DNA from: Chitinophaga filiformis
Lineage (GTDB): Bacteria > Bacteroidota > Bacteroidia > Chitinophagales > Chitinophagaceae
DNA length: 64,000 nt
Assembly: GCF_023100805.1 (NCBI RefSeq)
Contig: NZ_CP095855.1
Span: 682,001 to 746,000 of the forward strand
Direction: 5' to 3'
The notes under the pieces were generated by a model, which was given only the letters and a program-made list of their open reading frames with translations, had not been told where the DNA came from and searched no databases. A program made the translations under genes and the position numbers. Positions 10,065 to 20,084 of the stretch are shown piece by piece; position 1 is the first letter of the stretch; the number at the start of each line of letters is the position of its first letter.

Positions 10065-11942
10065 ATGGAACATTCTTACTTCTTTATAGCAATGATATAC
10101 CTGGCTGCTGCGGTGATCTTCATCCCGATAGCCAAAAAACTCGGCTTAGGCTCCGTGCTGGGCTACCTGCTGGCTGGCATTGTAATAGGTCCATCTCTCC
10201 TGGGCTTTATCGGACAGGAGGGACAGGACATTATGCACTTTGCGGAATTTGGCGTGGTGATGATGTTGTTCCTCATCGGCATTGAACTGGAACCCGCTTT
10301 ATTGTGGAATATGCGGGCGCCTATCCTGGGCCTTGGCGGATTACAGGTGCTGATCTCAACAGCTGCAATTGCCGGACTGGCCCTGTTACTTGGTCAGCCC
10401 CTGAATGCCTCACTGGCATTAGGAATGACACTGTCTCTGTCATCTACGGCAATTGTGTTGCAAAGTCTCAAAGAGAAAGGACAGTTATCGTCGGCGGCAG
10501 GTCAGAGTGCTTTTTCAGTACTGCTTTTCCAGGATATCGCAGTCATTCCGATGCTGGCGATCTTTCCCTTGCTGGCAGGTCCTGATTCAAACAGCGCTGC
10601 AGACCATACTTCATCACTCAGAGATAATCTGCCTGCCTGGATGCAGACCCTGGTAGTACTTGCCGCTGTAGTAGTGATCATTGTGGCAGGGCAATATTTG
10701 GTCCGCCCCTTGTTGAGGGTAGTGGCAAGAACACGTGTAAGGGAATTGTTCACAGCTTTCGCATTACTTCTTGTTGTAGCCATATCAGTACTTATGAGCC
10801 TCGTGGGATTAAGTCCTGCGTTAGGTGCGTTCCTGGGAGGAGTGGTATTAGCTAACAGTGAATACAAGCATGAACTGGAAAGCGATATAGAACCGTTTAA
10901 AGGCCTGCTGTTAGGCCTGTTCTTCATGGCAGTAGGAGCCTCTATTGACTTTAAGCTGGTAATGTCTATGCCATGGGTAATACTGGGCCTGGTTGTATCG
11001 TTAATGATCCTGAAAATGATCATACTCCTGGGATTAGGCAAGGCATTCCGAATCAGTATGGAGCAGAACCTGCTCTTTGGTATGGCGCTTTCCCAGATAG
11101 GAGAGTTTGCGTTTGTTTTGCTGGCCTTTACCCAACAGAATAATATCCTCCCTCCCCGGATGGTGAGTATTATGACAGCGGTAGTAGCGCTCAGCATGGC
11201 CCTGACGCCCTTACTGCTTCTAATATACGAACGCCTTATTCAGCCACGGTTCAACCAGGCCAGCCCTGAAACCAATACCCGTGAAGCAGACGAGATCCAG
11301 GAGAAACATCCAATCATCATTGCCGGGTTTGGGCGTTTTGGAAACATTGTGGGACGTTTCCTCCGGGTGAACGGAGTAAAGGCTACCATCCTGGACCTTG
11401 ATTCAGACAGGGTAGATGCACTGCAAAACCTGGGTGTCAAGGTGTATTATGGCGACGCCTCCCGGCGCGATCTCCTGGAGGCCGCCGGTGCTGCTGATGC
11501 AAAGATCATTATCGTTGCCATGGATACCGTTGAGCAAACACTTGATGTGGTAAAAATGGTACGTAAACACTTCCCTCACCTGCAGATGCTGGTAAAAGCG
11601 GAGCATATCCCCGATACCTATGAACTGATGGACCTGGGCGTATTACACATCTATCGTGAAACGCTGGATACTTCACTACGTATGGGCGCGGATGCGCTTC
11701 AGATGCTCGGTATAAGGGCTTATCATGCACATCGTAATATCAGCACATTCCGGAAGCAGGATGAAAAAGCACTGAAAGGCCTGTCTGCCATCAGAAATGA
11801 CAAAAAGCTCTACATCAATACGGTCAAGGCGCGTATTGAAGAACTTGAAAAACTGATGTCCAATGAAAGGGTAACCAAATGGAATCCTTCAGCACAGGGA
11901 TGGGATGAGCAGTCCCTGATCGATGAGGCTAATCAGGACTAA
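10065..11942 (+). CDS. kefC: CPA2 monovalent cation:proton antiporter (KefB/KefC-like)
   Basis: 625 aa. The first 385 residues hold about 12 membrane helices of the sodium/hydrogen exchanger fold, with GYLLAGIVIGPSLLG and the SLSSTAIVLQSL segment. A Rossmann RCK_N domain (GFGRFGNIVGRFL, then DSDRVDAL) starts near residue 412. A helical tail of about 90 residues follows. KefB/KefC proteins release potassium under electrophile stress. The directly preceding kefF-like gene (1-bp gap) supports this class. KefB and KefC cannot be separated by eye. Confidence 0.9.
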   Translation: MEHSYFFIAMIYLAAAVIFIPIAKKLGLGSVLGYLLAGIVIGPSLLGFIGQEGQDIMHFAEFGVVMMLFLIGIELEPALLWNMRAPILGLGGLQVLISTAAIAGLALLLGQPLNASLALGMTLSLSSTAIVLQSLKEKGQLSSAAGQSAFSVLLFQDIAVIPMLAIFPLLAGPDSNSAADHTSSLRDNLPAWMQTLVVLAAVVVIIVAGQYLVRPLLRVVARTRVRELFTAFALLLVVAISVLMSLVGLSPALGAFLGGVVLANSEYKHELESDIEPFKGLLLGLFFMAVGASIDFKLVMSMPWVILGLVVSLMILKMIILLGLGKAFRISMEQNLLFGMALSQIGEFAFVLLAFTQQNNILPPRMVSIMTAVVALSMALTPLLLLIYERLIQPRFNQASPETNTREADEIQEKHPIIIAGFGRFGNIVGRFLRVNGVKATILDLDSDRVDALQNLGVKVYYGDASRRDLLEAAGAADAKIIIVAMDTVEQTLDVVKMVRKHFPHLQMLVKAEHIPDTYELMDLGVLHIYRETLDTSLRMGADALQMLGIRAYHAHRNISTFRKQDEKALKGLSAIRNDKKLYINTVKARIEELEKLMSNERVTKWNPSAQGWDEQSLIDEANQD

Positions 11943-11944
11943 AG

Positions 11945-12205
11945 CTACTCACCGCTTACAGTTTCCTGTATCCTGCGGGCAATGTCTTCCAGCAGCTGCG
12001 GGTCAATACTATGCCCTGCATGTACATGCTTGTCGCCGATAGCCCGCAGTTGTCCTTCTTCATCCTCTTCAAAGGTGATCTCACACTCTTCGACAGTTAC
12101 TTTGTAGCTGATCTTATATTGCTGTATCCATGGGCGTACTTCCAGGATGTGGGGCTTCTCCTTAAACTCAAACTTTAGTATAAATGGTTCGTCCAGACCG
12201 TCCAT
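11945..12205 (-). CDS. Small acidic protein of unknown function
   Basis: 86 aa, ATG start, convergent with kefC and only 2 bp from its stop. Rich in Glu and Asp (EECEITFEEDEEGQL), with no signal peptide, membrane segment or recognised motif. Amphipathic strands are followed by a helix (IDPQLLEDIARRIQETV). Codon use resembles its neighbours. It is probably transcribed after the small membrane gene at 12234-12455, 28 bp upstream. Function not recognised. Confidence 0.6.
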   Translation of the reverse strand: MDGLDEPFILKFEFKEKPHILEVRPWIQQYKISYKVTVEECEITFEEDEEGQLRAIGDKHVHAGHSIDPQLLEDIARRIQETVSGE

Positions 12206-12233
12206 AGTTCACAAATTAGCATGTAAAGATATT

Positions 12234-12455
12234 CTATTCAAAGCTCTTATTCCGGATACGCATTTTTTCCTCTCTTGATAGTTCATGAATGAATAACAGG
12301 GAGAGAGATGCTGCGGCACTGATGATCAGTATATATCCTATAAAACCGAGCGTGTGAAATAACCGGAACAAGGTCCAGTCGTTAATAATAGCGTACTGGG
12401 CTAAAACAGCCAGCACTGTTCCTAAAAGCCCAAAGGCGAATGCAATTCTCTTCAT
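12234..12455 (-). CDS. Small two-helix membrane protein
   Basis: 73 aa. Two predicted membrane segments (about 4-24 and 36-56) and a basic tail (REEKMRIRNKSFE) that should be cytoplasmic. No family recognised. A -7-like TAACTTTG on the minus strand lies at 12571-12578 without a -33 partner. Confidence 0.55.
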   Translation of the reverse strand: MKRIAFAFGLLGTVLAVLAQYAIINDWTLFRLFHTLGFIGYILIISAAASLSLLFIHELSREEKMRIRNKSFE

Positions 12456-13094
12456 AAAGGGTACGTTTTGGGATCCGTTATTCTTCTCGAATTAATTGAT
12501 CTTTTTGTCCGTTTTTTTGGTTAAGTCCTACTGTTCAGGGGGCAAACAAAATGCCATGGCGTCCGTGAGGCAAAGTTACTATCAGCTTGATTTTTCGCGT
12601 GGATAGTTTTCCACATTTAAGGGAAGCTATGGAAATGTGAATAACTGCGCACTTAAGTGTCAGTAATATTCTGTATTGAAATAGAATGTATCATATTGAT
12701 AATTATTACATAAGCGCATCATTTATAAACTTTTTTACCATAATTTTATCATACTTTATTAGTACAGCACTACTGAAGTCCGCTACAGGCATAGAAATTA
12801 ACTGCTATATGTTGTGAATAACTACCAAAACGATCATCGGGCAATTTTCCAGTTTTTATGATTATTAAGTGCTTACCGGTCATCTATTCCATGACTTGTA
12901 CCGGTATGGATTAATTTGAGGGAATATAGTACCCGGGGCCTTTCCAGGCCGGGGTTTGGTTCTTTCCTACCGGGCGTGTTGCGCCTGCTGTAGCATTTTA
13001 AACGCTGTGAACACCCTGATCCAATTTAATCCTGAAAAGTCTGAGAGAAGAAGCAAAGATGGCGGAAAAACAAGGCGCGTTGGACCGATATCAG
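12456..13094. other. Intergenic region, no gene supported
   Basis: An AT-rich first half and a GC-richer second half. A CCCGGGGCC/GGCCGGGG hairpin at about 12931-12953 is followed by a short T-rich stretch, like a weak rightward terminator, but no upstream gene is evident. The 60-codon frame at 12956-13138 has a non-ATG start and runs through the terminator of the efflux operon, so it was not called. Confidence 0.4.
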
Positions 13095-13127
13095 AAAAAA
13101 TAAAAGCCGGAATAAGATTATTCCGGC
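13095..13127 (-). terminator. Intrinsic terminator of the efflux operon
   Basis: Perfect 10-bp inverted repeat (GCCGGAATAA, 13106-13115, with its complement 13118-13127), followed on the minus strand by a T-rich tract (13095-13105). It lies 55 bases after the MFS stop codon. Confidence 0.85.
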
Positions 13128-13181
13128 TCATTACCTAAACCTACAACTGTTACACTGTTAGTAACATATCTTTAATATCTT

Positions 13182-14756
13182 TTAGTGCATAGCACTTGGA
13201 TCCAGTTTTGTTTTCTTCGTGCCCTTTACCATAAGTACAAACGGTACGCAGATCAGGAACATCAAGCCCAGGTACAGGAATACGTCCATATACGACATCA
13301 CCACAGACTGCTTCATGACGCTATATTCCATTGCCTGGTAAGCGCTTCCGAGGGCTCTCTTTGTATCCATTCCTTTTGAAGCAAAGTTGGCTGTCATTCC
13401 GGATACCCTGTTCATTACATCAGGATTATTAGTATCCAGCTTGCTCACCAGGTCCACACGATGCAGTTCATTACGGCGGGATACGAATGTTGTGATCAGC
13501 GCCACACCAAAAGAACCACCCAACTGACGCATCATACCTGTGAATGCCGCACCTTGTCCTATCTGCTGACCTTTCAGCGTAGACAATGAAAGTGTTGTAA
13601 TAGGAATGAACAGCATACCCATCCCAACCCCTCTTACTATAAGCATCCAGAAAAAGGCTTCTGATCCTGTATCCGGTGTAATGATCTTATATCCCCAAAA
13701 ACAGAAGACAAAGAACAGGAACATTCCCAATGCCACCAGATACTGTTGCGGTATACCTCTTTCCAGCATTTTACCTATAAAGGGCATCATAAACGCGGTG
13801 GTCAGGGCTGCAGGTATCATCAACATACCTGACTGTGTAGCTGTCCAACCTAGTGTACTCTGTGTGTAAAGAGGAATAATGAAGGTAGATCCATATAACC
13901 CGAAGCCCATCAGGAACGATAGTATTGTACCTACCCTGAGATTTCCATTTCCAAGCACCCTCAGTTCCACAATCGGATTCTTATATGACAGTTCCCTCCA
14001 GATAAAGAAGAAGAAGCCCAGTACTGCTGCAATTCCTAATACCAATATTGTCGAGTCATTGAACCAGTCATCTTCCTGCCCACGTTCCAAAACGTACTGA
14101 AGTGATCCAACTCCTATGGCCAGGAGTCCGATTCCGAACCAGTCGATCTCACTCGCTGATTTCTTTTCACCATATTTCGGGCTTCTCACGAATTGTAGTG
14201 TAAGCAGGGTTGCTATTACACCAATAGGAATGTTTATATAAAAAATGTAAGGCCAGGAATAATTATCTACTATATAACCACCTAAAGGAGGACCCAGTGT
14301 AGGGCCGATGATCACACCCAAACCGTAGATCGCCTGCGCCATCCCTCTTTTTTCCGGCGGATAGCTTTCAGTAATAATGGTTTGTGAAGTTACCAGCAGG
14401 GCTCCACCACCCAACCCCTGTATAAAGCGGAATAACACGAGCTCCCACATGGCTGTGGCATTTCCGCAAAGGAAGGAGGATATAGTAAATATGATAATGG
14501 AAACCGCGAAGTAGTTACGACGTCCAAACTGTTGTGATAACCAGCTCGTCATCGGCACAATAATCACGTTACCGATAGCATAAGCAGTGATCACCCAACC
14601 TATCTCACTCAGCGTGGCTCCCATATTTCCACGCATATCATTCAATGCCACGTTCACGATGGTCGTGTCCACGATCTCCAGCAGGGCGCAAAAGATGGCA
14701 GTTATTGTAATGATCACCCGCCGGGCTCCATATTCTACCAATGATTCTTGTTGCAT
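13182..14756 (-). CDS. emrB: DHA2-family MFS drug exporter (EmrB/QacA type)
   Basis: 524 aa from the ATG at 14756; a TTG four codons earlier is possible. Fourteen predicted membrane helices. Family motifs include EIVDTTIVNVALNDM (motif D1), GWVITAYAIGNVIIVP, the SQQFGRRNYF loop (motif A) and GPTLGPPLGGYIVD (motif C of antiporters). It should export amphipathic toxic compounds using the proton gradient, docked to the fusion protein and TolC-like channel encoded just upstream. Last gene of the operon, before a strong terminator. Confidence 0.93.
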   Translation of the reverse strand: MQQESLVEYGARRVIITITAIFCALLEIVDTTIVNVALNDMRGNMGATLSEIGWVITAYAIGNVIIVPMTSWLSQQFGRRNYFAVSIIIFTISSFLCGNATAMWELVLFRFIQGLGGGALLVTSQTIITESYPPEKRGMAQAIYGLGVIIGPTLGPPLGGYIVDNYSWPYIFYINIPIGVIATLLTLQFVRSPKYGEKKSASEIDWFGIGLLAIGVGSLQYVLERGQEDDWFNDSTILVLGIAAVLGFFFFIWRELSYKNPIVELRVLGNGNLRVGTILSFLMGFGLYGSTFIIPLYTQSTLGWTATQSGMLMIPAALTTAFMMPFIGKMLERGIPQQYLVALGMFLFFVFCFWGYKIITPDTGSEAFFWMLIVRGVGMGMLFIPITTLSLSTLKGQQIGQGAAFTGMMRQLGGSFGVALITTFVSRRNELHRVDLVSKLDTNNPDVMNRVSGMTANFASKGMDTKRALGSAYQAMEYSVMKQSVVMSYMDVFLYLGLMFLICVPFVLMVKGTKKTKLDPSAMH

Positions 14757-14904
14757 CGCGTTTATCAATTAATTGTATAAAGATCAGTTACCGAATGTCC
14801 CCGCCTGGTGACACGAAATACGCTATTGTATAAAAGACCAGACTTAAAGTAATTCCAATTTATGTTTCACCGCACCACCCAAGCGGGGCCATTCGTGACT
14901 GACA

Positions 14905-16029
14905 TTAGTCAAGATGTACATCCACAACTACGTTCATACCCGGACGGAGTTGTTTTACTTCAGGTTGGTTCAGATCATTGAATTCGATCTTCACCGGCAA
15001 ACGCTGTACAACCTTTACGAAGTTACCTGAAGCGTTATCAGGAGGCAGTAAGGCAAAACGAGCGCCTGTAGCAGGAGAGAAGGAAGTTACTTTACCCTCA
15101 ATAGATTTACCGGGGAAGGCATCCACATGCACACTTACTTTCTGTCCCAGTTTCATTTTGTCGAGCTGTGTTTCTTTAAAGTTGGCTACAACCCATACAT
15201 CATTGGATAAAACTACGCTGAAGAGTGACTGACCGGCCTGCACCAGCTGTCCTGGCTGTACATATATTTTTGATACTTCTCCATCTTCGGGAGCAGTGAT
15301 GATAGAATAGCTCAGTACCAGTTTTGCGTTATCAACTTCAGCCTGGCGTTCTTTGATCACCGCTTTGGCAGCATTGATCTGTTCAGCAGTAGCATCACTT
15401 TGTGTAGATACAGCACTTGTCTGACGGGCAGCCACTTTCTTCTGTTCTTCCAGCACTTTTAACTGGCGCTCTGCAGTTTGTTTTGCTGCCAGGGCCTGTT
15501 CATATTGTTGCTGAGTAATGGAGTGATCCTTAACCAGGTTGCTGTAACGTTCGTAGTCCTGGTTAGCACGCCATACGTTCACTTTAGCGGCTTCAATCTG
15601 CGCGTCTACTGCAGAGATATTTGCCTGTGAAGAAGAGATATTTGAGCGGGCTGCCGTAGTGGTGGCAACTGCTACCTGTACATTTGCCTGGGCAGCGGCC
15701 AATGCAGCTTCTGCCTGCGCTACTTTTATCTGCAGATCCCTGTCATCCAGGATAACCAGGGTATCTCCTTTTTTTACACGCTGGTTATCTTTTACCCGCA
15801 CCTCTTTCACATAACCTGTTACTCTTGGTATCACAGGGCTCACGTTTGCTTCTATCTGTGCGTTGTCGGTCTCTTCATGATGCTGGGCATGTATATATTT
15901 AGAGATACCGAATGCACCACCACCGATAACAAGGATTGCCAAAACGATGATGAAACGATAGTTCCTCTTTTTAGGAGCCTCATGAGCATTCTGGGAACTT
16001 TTATTGTTAGTAGCTGTTTGCGTTTCCAT
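14905..16029 (-). CDS. emrA: HlyD/EmrA-family membrane fusion protein
   Basis: 374 aa. One membrane anchor (about 25-44), then the N-terminal half of the lipoyl domain (SPVIPRVTGYVKEVRVKDNQ), a long coiled-coil hairpin (about 95-225), the second lipoyl half (ITAPEDGEVSKIYVQPG) and a beta-barrel. This is the EmrA/HlyD plan linking an inner-membrane exporter to an outer-membrane channel. 148 bp upstream of the MFS gene and 41 bp after the TolC-like gene. Confidence 0.93.
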   Translation of the reverse strand: METQTATNNKSSQNAHEAPKKRNYRFIIVLAILVIGGGAFGISKYIHAQHHEETDNAQIEANVSPVIPRVTGYVKEVRVKDNQRVKKGDTLVILDDRDLQIKVAQAEAALAAAQANVQVAVATTTAARSNISSSQANISAVDAQIEAAKVNVWRANQDYERYSNLVKDHSITQQQYEQALAAKQTAERQLKVLEEQKKVAARQTSAVSTQSDATAEQINAAKAVIKERQAEVDNAKLVLSYSIITAPEDGEVSKIYVQPGQLVQAGQSLFSVVLSNDVWVVANFKETQLDKMKLGQKVSVHVDAFPGKSIEGKVTSFSPATGARFALLPPDNASGNFVKVVQRLPVKIEFNDLNQPEVKQLRPGMNVVVDVHLD

Positions 16030-16070
16030 ATAATATATATATGATTAAATACTTTTAAAATTCTGATTGA

Positions 16071-17438
16071 TTATTTCCCGGCCTCAGTACCTGTTTCATT
16101 TAAAACACCTGCAGTTTCCAGTAGTTTAGTATAAGCAACTATCGCGTCTGCTTTTGCAAAGGCATAGTTCAGTTTTGCCTGTACATTTGCCACATCCGCT
16201 TCCAGCAGGTCTGTAGTTGTAGCCAGGTTATTCTCCTGTTTGTTTTTTACTATTTTATAATTTTCACTTGCCTGATCAATTGCTTTCATGTAGGCTTCTA
16301 TCTTCTTCTGATTCACCAGATAGTCCTGATATGCCTTATTGATGGAAAGATGAATATTATCTGCCAGCAGCTCTTCATTTACCTGTACTTCCTGCAATCT
16401 TACTTTGGCCTCTGTCACTTTTGATCCTGCTTTCCAGAGGGAAGAAGGAGAGTATTTTACGCCGATACCGGCATTCAGTGCATTAGTTACGGTCAGGGCA
16501 TTGGGTACTGACAGCGCAACGTATCCACCGGTTAGCGCCACAGAAGGATAATATTCGCCTTTAGCAGCTTTAATGCCTGCGTTTGCTGCTCTTTCACGGG
16601 CAGAGAGCGCCGCGGCGTCCTTACGGTTCTGCAGGGCTATCTGTTCCCATTCCGCAGCAGCTTTTGCTCCGGCGGGTACCTGTTCGAAGGTGGTGGTATC
16701 GGTGCTCAGCTCTGTCGTTTCCGGCAGTCCTAACAATAAATTCATGGCGATATTGGCCAGTTTGAGATTACTTTCTGCTTCCAGCAGTGAAACCTCTACA
16801 TTGGACTGTTGCAGCTGTACCTTTAATAAGTCGTTACGAGCCACAATACCGTTCTTTTCAAGATTGGTAAAATCTGCTACCCGCTGCTGCTGTTGCTTCA
16901 GGTTTTCCTGTACGAGTAGTACCGCCTGTTGCGCCTTATAAAGATTGCTATAAGCGTTGATCGTATTCTGGATCACAGCTTCGCGGTCTTTGTCAGCATC
17001 CAGCTTCGCTGCTTCGGCAAGATATCTTGCTGACGCCTTCTGGCTCTGGATAATAAATCCGGAAAAGATCGGCAGGGAAACGGAGGCCATAGCATAAGCC
17101 ACTGAATTCACTTTAGGAGATGAGCCGCCACCTGAACTGTCACCACCGCCCAGCTTTAGTTTGAGATCTACATTCGGCTCGTTGATACGGAGATATGAAG
17201 CAGAAACACTTACGTCCGGTAATTGCGAATTGTTGGCGGTCTTAACTGATGCCAGTGCTGCATCAATTTTGGTTTTGCTGAGTTTGAGTTCTTTACTGTT
17301 TTGTATACTAAGCGTTATGGCTTCTTTCAAAGACAGGCTCTTCTTGTCCTGCGCCTGGCTGCTGAGATATGGTAAAGTCAGCAGTAGTGCGCACACTGTC
17401 AGAGACCATAATCGCCTGTATGTGCTATTAAGCTTCAT
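16071..17438 (-). CDS. TolC-family outer-membrane efflux protein
   Basis: 455 aa with a signal peptide (cleavage near SSQAQDKKS). Two internally repeated OEP units, each with a long helix pair and a strand, as in TolC. Ala- and Gln-rich coiled coils (for example QAVLLVQENLKQQQQRVAD) form the periplasmic tunnel. It overlaps the regulator gene by 11 bp, so the two are translated from one message. Confidence 0.93.
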   Translation of the reverse strand: MKLNSTYRRLWSLTVCALLLTLPYLSSQAQDKKSLSLKEAITLSIQNSKELKLSKTKIDAALASVKTANNSQLPDVSVSASYLRINEPNVDLKLKLGGGDSSGGGSSPKVNSVAYAMASVSLPIFSGFIIQSQKASARYLAEAAKLDADKDREAVIQNTINAYSNLYKAQQAVLLVQENLKQQQQRVADFTNLEKNGIVARNDLLKVQLQQSNVEVSLLEAESNLKLANIAMNLLLGLPETTELSTDTTTFEQVPAGAKAAAEWEQIALQNRKDAAALSARERAANAGIKAAKGEYYPSVALTGGYVALSVPNALTVTNALNAGIGVKYSPSSLWKAGSKVTEAKVRLQEVQVNEELLADNIHLSINKAYQDYLVNQKKIEAYMKAIDQASENYKIVKNKQENNLATTTDLLEADVANVQAKLNYAFAKADAIVAYTKLLETAGVLNETGTEAGK

Positions 17439-18054
17439 GGATTAGAATGGCTTTAAACAAATTTTTCAAATGATTGCTTGTATGACTGATCAGATATTCC
17501 TGAAGTTGGCTATCTGTAAGATGCTCTAAATTGCTCATGCGCTGGAAATGGTGCCTGGTAGACATTATATGATTAGTCGTACCAACAAGGGTAACCACCA
17601 TCATCATAATATCCACATCGCCGTTAAATACCCCGTTTTCCTGTCCTTCATTAATGAAGGACTTGATCACCTCGTATACTTCCTTTTTATTTTCGTGAAT
17701 AAGTTCGTTCACTGCAATGTCTTCCTGGATCTGCGCCCTTATCATCATCAGATTGAAGCAGGGATTGCCCATGACACGGGCCACATACGTTTCCACTAAT
17801 GCATCAAATCTTTCAATATATGAACGTCCGTTATTACTAAGCGTTTCGGTTAGCGTCATTTTCCAGGCGATGATCCTTTTCAGGAAGATGGCCTCAATTA
17901 ATTTCTCCTTTGAGCCAAAGTAGTAAGATATCATTGCGATGTTCACATCAGCCTCATGAGCAATATCCCTCACCGAAGTAGCGTGGAACCCACGGGAAGC
18001 GAATAACTTCTCGGCAGCCTCCAGGATTGATAATTGCTTTTGATTGTATTCCAT
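17428..18054 (-). CDS. TetR/AcrR-family repressor of the efflux operon
   Basis: 208 aa from the ATG at 18054; an upstream TTG would fall at the transcription start. The N-terminal helix-turn-helix reads FASRGFHATSVRDIAHEADVNIAMISYYFGSKEKL, here cited as residues about 18-52. The rest is a helical ligand-binding domain. It is the first gene of the operon and probably represses its own promoter through the palindrome between the promoter elements. An efflux substrate is the likely inducer. Confidence 0.92.
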   Translation of the reverse strand: MEYNQKQLSILEAAEKLFASRGFHATSVRDIAHEADVNIAMISYYFGSKEKLIEAIFLKRIIAWKMTLTETLSNNGRSYIERFDALVETYVARVMGNPCFNLMMIRAQIQEDIAVNELIHENKKEVYEVIKSFINEGQENGVFNGDVDIMMMVVTLVGTTNHIMSTRHHFQRMSNLEHLTDSQLQEYLISHTSNHLKNLFKAILIHEA

Positions 18055-18075
18055 GTGTAAATCGAATTGTGGACA

Positions 18076-18106
18076 CAAAGTTAAACAAACATTTAATTAA
18101 ATCAAA
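18076..18106 (-). promoter_or_regulatory. Efflux operon promoter with internal operator palindrome
   Basis: On the minus strand: TTTG (18103-18106), 19 bases, then TAACTTTG (18076-18083), a full Bacteroidota promoter ending about 22 bases before the regulator ATG. The perfect 12-bp palindrome ATTTAATTAAAT (18091-18102) fills the space between the two elements. That is an ideal place for a TetR dimer to block the polymerase. Operator function is inferred. Confidence 0.7.
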
Positions 18107-19006
18107 CGACTGTTTAAATCTTGGTAAGTTTAAATACATTTTTAAGCTAATTTTAAGGTTCTTGCCGTTACCAGGTTAATTTTAGCTAAGCGAACGCTCA
18201 CATACATTAATATTTTATTGCATACTTCCGAATGGAAGGCTATCTACGGAGAAGAGTGAACAGAAAGAACTAACAGTCTCAAAATGAACATAATGGACTT
18301 GTTGATTCCAGGTTTTTCATTTTACATTTGAGCCGTTAAAAAAATTGTTGTCCCGATCCAAATCTATCAATTATGCTATTTCTACATCCGGCCGAGTTCA
18401 TTGTTGCTAACCAAACCATTCATTCTTTATTCAGAACCAATATATTATCATGTACCGTACTTTAAAAAGCTACTGTTTATCAGGCTGTTTGCCTATATCC
18501 ATTAGTAGGCATCCTGCAAACCTGTTTTTGTACCTATCTCAATATTTATACCTATATCTATATTTATTTTCTGGTCTAAATCAATCTCTATATCTATCCA
18601 TATCCATTATTTGAAAACGATACCGGATTCAATCGTTCCGTCCAATCCGGGCCAATTCCATTTTGCTTGCAGTTCGTACAGCTATGATGTGTCAATCACT
18701 TTGACGTCGAAGTAGCTGACGAGGCATCCATTGCTTGTGTCTAAGGCGTTGTAATTCTTTATAATGCCCAGGACGGGGGTCTGTACTTTTTATAACACAC
18801 CAAGGTTGATAAATAAAGATTAACCCGGAGCGCTGTTCAGCGCTCTGGCTTTTAACTTATTCTCTCTCAGGAGATAAGCGCTGTAGGGTATCGGCATGGG
18901 GCCAGGACAATCAATGGTTGAGCAACCGGTTTCTATAAACGGTTGCACAGGAAAAGAGTATTATTATGTAATCAAAATATAATTACTGAGCGCAAATACA
19001 TCAATT
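18107..19006. other. Long intergenic region with simple repeat and hairpins
   Basis: No protein gene is visible. 18111-18135 has two direct copies of GTTTAAAT. 18531-18607 is low-complexity DNA made of TATCTATA-like units. 18922-18946 can form a stem GCAACCG/CGGTTGC just before the fructokinase. A terminator-like hairpin (listed separately) lies at 18825-18853 without a gene before it. A small RNA ending there is possible but not shown. Confidence 0.4.
18825..18853 (+). terminator. Terminator-like hairpin without an upstream gene
   Basis: Eleven-pair stem (arms 18825-18835 and 18838-18848, one G-T pair) with a two-base loop, followed by CTTTT. It lies 154 bases before the fructokinase start with no coding frame ahead of it. 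It could end a non-coding transcript or attenuate the fructokinase message. Confidence 0.45.
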
Positions 19007-19909
19007 ATGACGCAATATCAAGTAGCTTGTTTTGGAGAAGTGCTCTGGGATATTTTACCCGATAAAGCCCTCCCGGGGGGAGCACCGATGAATGTGGCCT
19101 ACCATCTTCAGAAACTATCCGTGCCTGCAGCCATGATATCCAGTATAGGAAATGATGACCCGGGCCACACATTGCTGGAAACAATGAAGCAATACCAGTT
19201 AACGACCGACTATATTCAAACCGATCCTGTTCATGAAACGGGGAAGGTATATGCCCGTCCGTCGGCGGAAAATCCCCTGGAAATGAAGTATGAGATCGTG
19301 CAGCCGGTGGCCTGGGATTATATTTCCTTTACACCTGCCTTACGGGCATTAGCCCAGCAAACAGGAGATACATTCCTCGTTTTTGGCAGCCTGGCAAGCC
19401 GCAATACAGACAGCAGGCAGACCTTATTATCATTATTGAAAGGAAACCGCACCTTTGTATTAGACATCAACCTGCGTCCTCCGCATGTTGACAAAGAGCT
19501 ACTCGTAGAGCTGTTGCATCATTGTCATATACTAAAACTGAATGAGGCCGAACTCTCCACTATCGGTGGCTGGCATCAATGGCCGGATAACATGGAATCA
19601 CAGGCAAAGGCGCTGAGCACTCAATACTCCATACCCACTATCATTATTACTTTAGGCGATAAGGGCGCAGCCTTGTTAAAAGGGGGTAAATTCTACCAGC
19701 ATCCCGGCTACCATGTGAAGGTTGCAGATACGATCGGTAGTGGAGACGCGTTTCTTGCAGGCTTCCTGTATAGTACTATAAAAAAATACGATCCTTTCGA
19801 TACCCTTTCATTTTCATGTGCGCTTGGCGCAGTGGTGGCATCCTATCATGGTGGATGTCCCGATTATCAGCGGTCTGAGATCACCACCCTCATGGCAGCG
19901 CACAAATAA
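19007..19909 (+). CDS. Fructokinase-like PfkB carbohydrate kinase
   Basis: 300 aa. The N-terminus FGEVLWDILPD and GGAPMNVAYHLQKLS are the PfkB substrate-binding signatures. The C-terminal DTIGSGDAFLAGFLYS is the PfkB signature 2, with the catalytic Asp near residue 247 and the anion hole. Fructokinases phosphorylate fructose to fructose 6-phosphate in the cytoplasm; sugar specificity is inferred from the GEVLWDI type of N-terminus. Single gene with its own terminator. The sugar genes at 20085-22272 follow in the same direction but outside its transcript. Confidence 0.85.
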   Translation: MTQYQVACFGEVLWDILPDKALPGGAPMNVAYHLQKLSVPAAMISSIGNDDPGHTLLETMKQYQLTTDYIQTDPVHETGKVYARPSAENPLEMKYEIVQPVAWDYISFTPALRALAQQTGDTFLVFGSLASRNTDSRQTLLSLLKGNRTFVLDINLRPPHVDKELLVELLHHCHILKLNEAELSTIGGWHQWPDNMESQAKALSTQYSIPTIIITLGDKGAALLKGGKFYQHPGYHVKVADTIGSGDAFLAGFLYSTIKKYDPFDTLSFSCALGAVVASYHGGCPDYQRSEITTLMAAHK

Positions 19910-19979
19910 TTGCCCGCCGGTAGAGAGACGGAGCACATCATGTTTCATTGGGTAGCGAAATACGTAATAGATTTAGAAA

Positions 19980-20010
19980 GGGTATAATTTAAAATTATGC
20001 CCTTTTTTTT
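19980..20010 (+). terminator. Intrinsic terminator after the fructokinase
   Basis: GGGTATAATTT (19980-19990) pairs with AAATTATGCCC (19992-20002) with one wobble pair, followed by eight T. Confidence 0.85.
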
Positions 20011-20084
20011 CATTTTAACCACTCAATTAAACCATTCATTGAAAAAATACTAAATAACCCTTCCATCTTTCTTATATTTAGCTC

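Noticed and set aside
12956..13138. 60-codon frame
   Set aside because: Non-ATG start and overlap with the efflux operon terminator.
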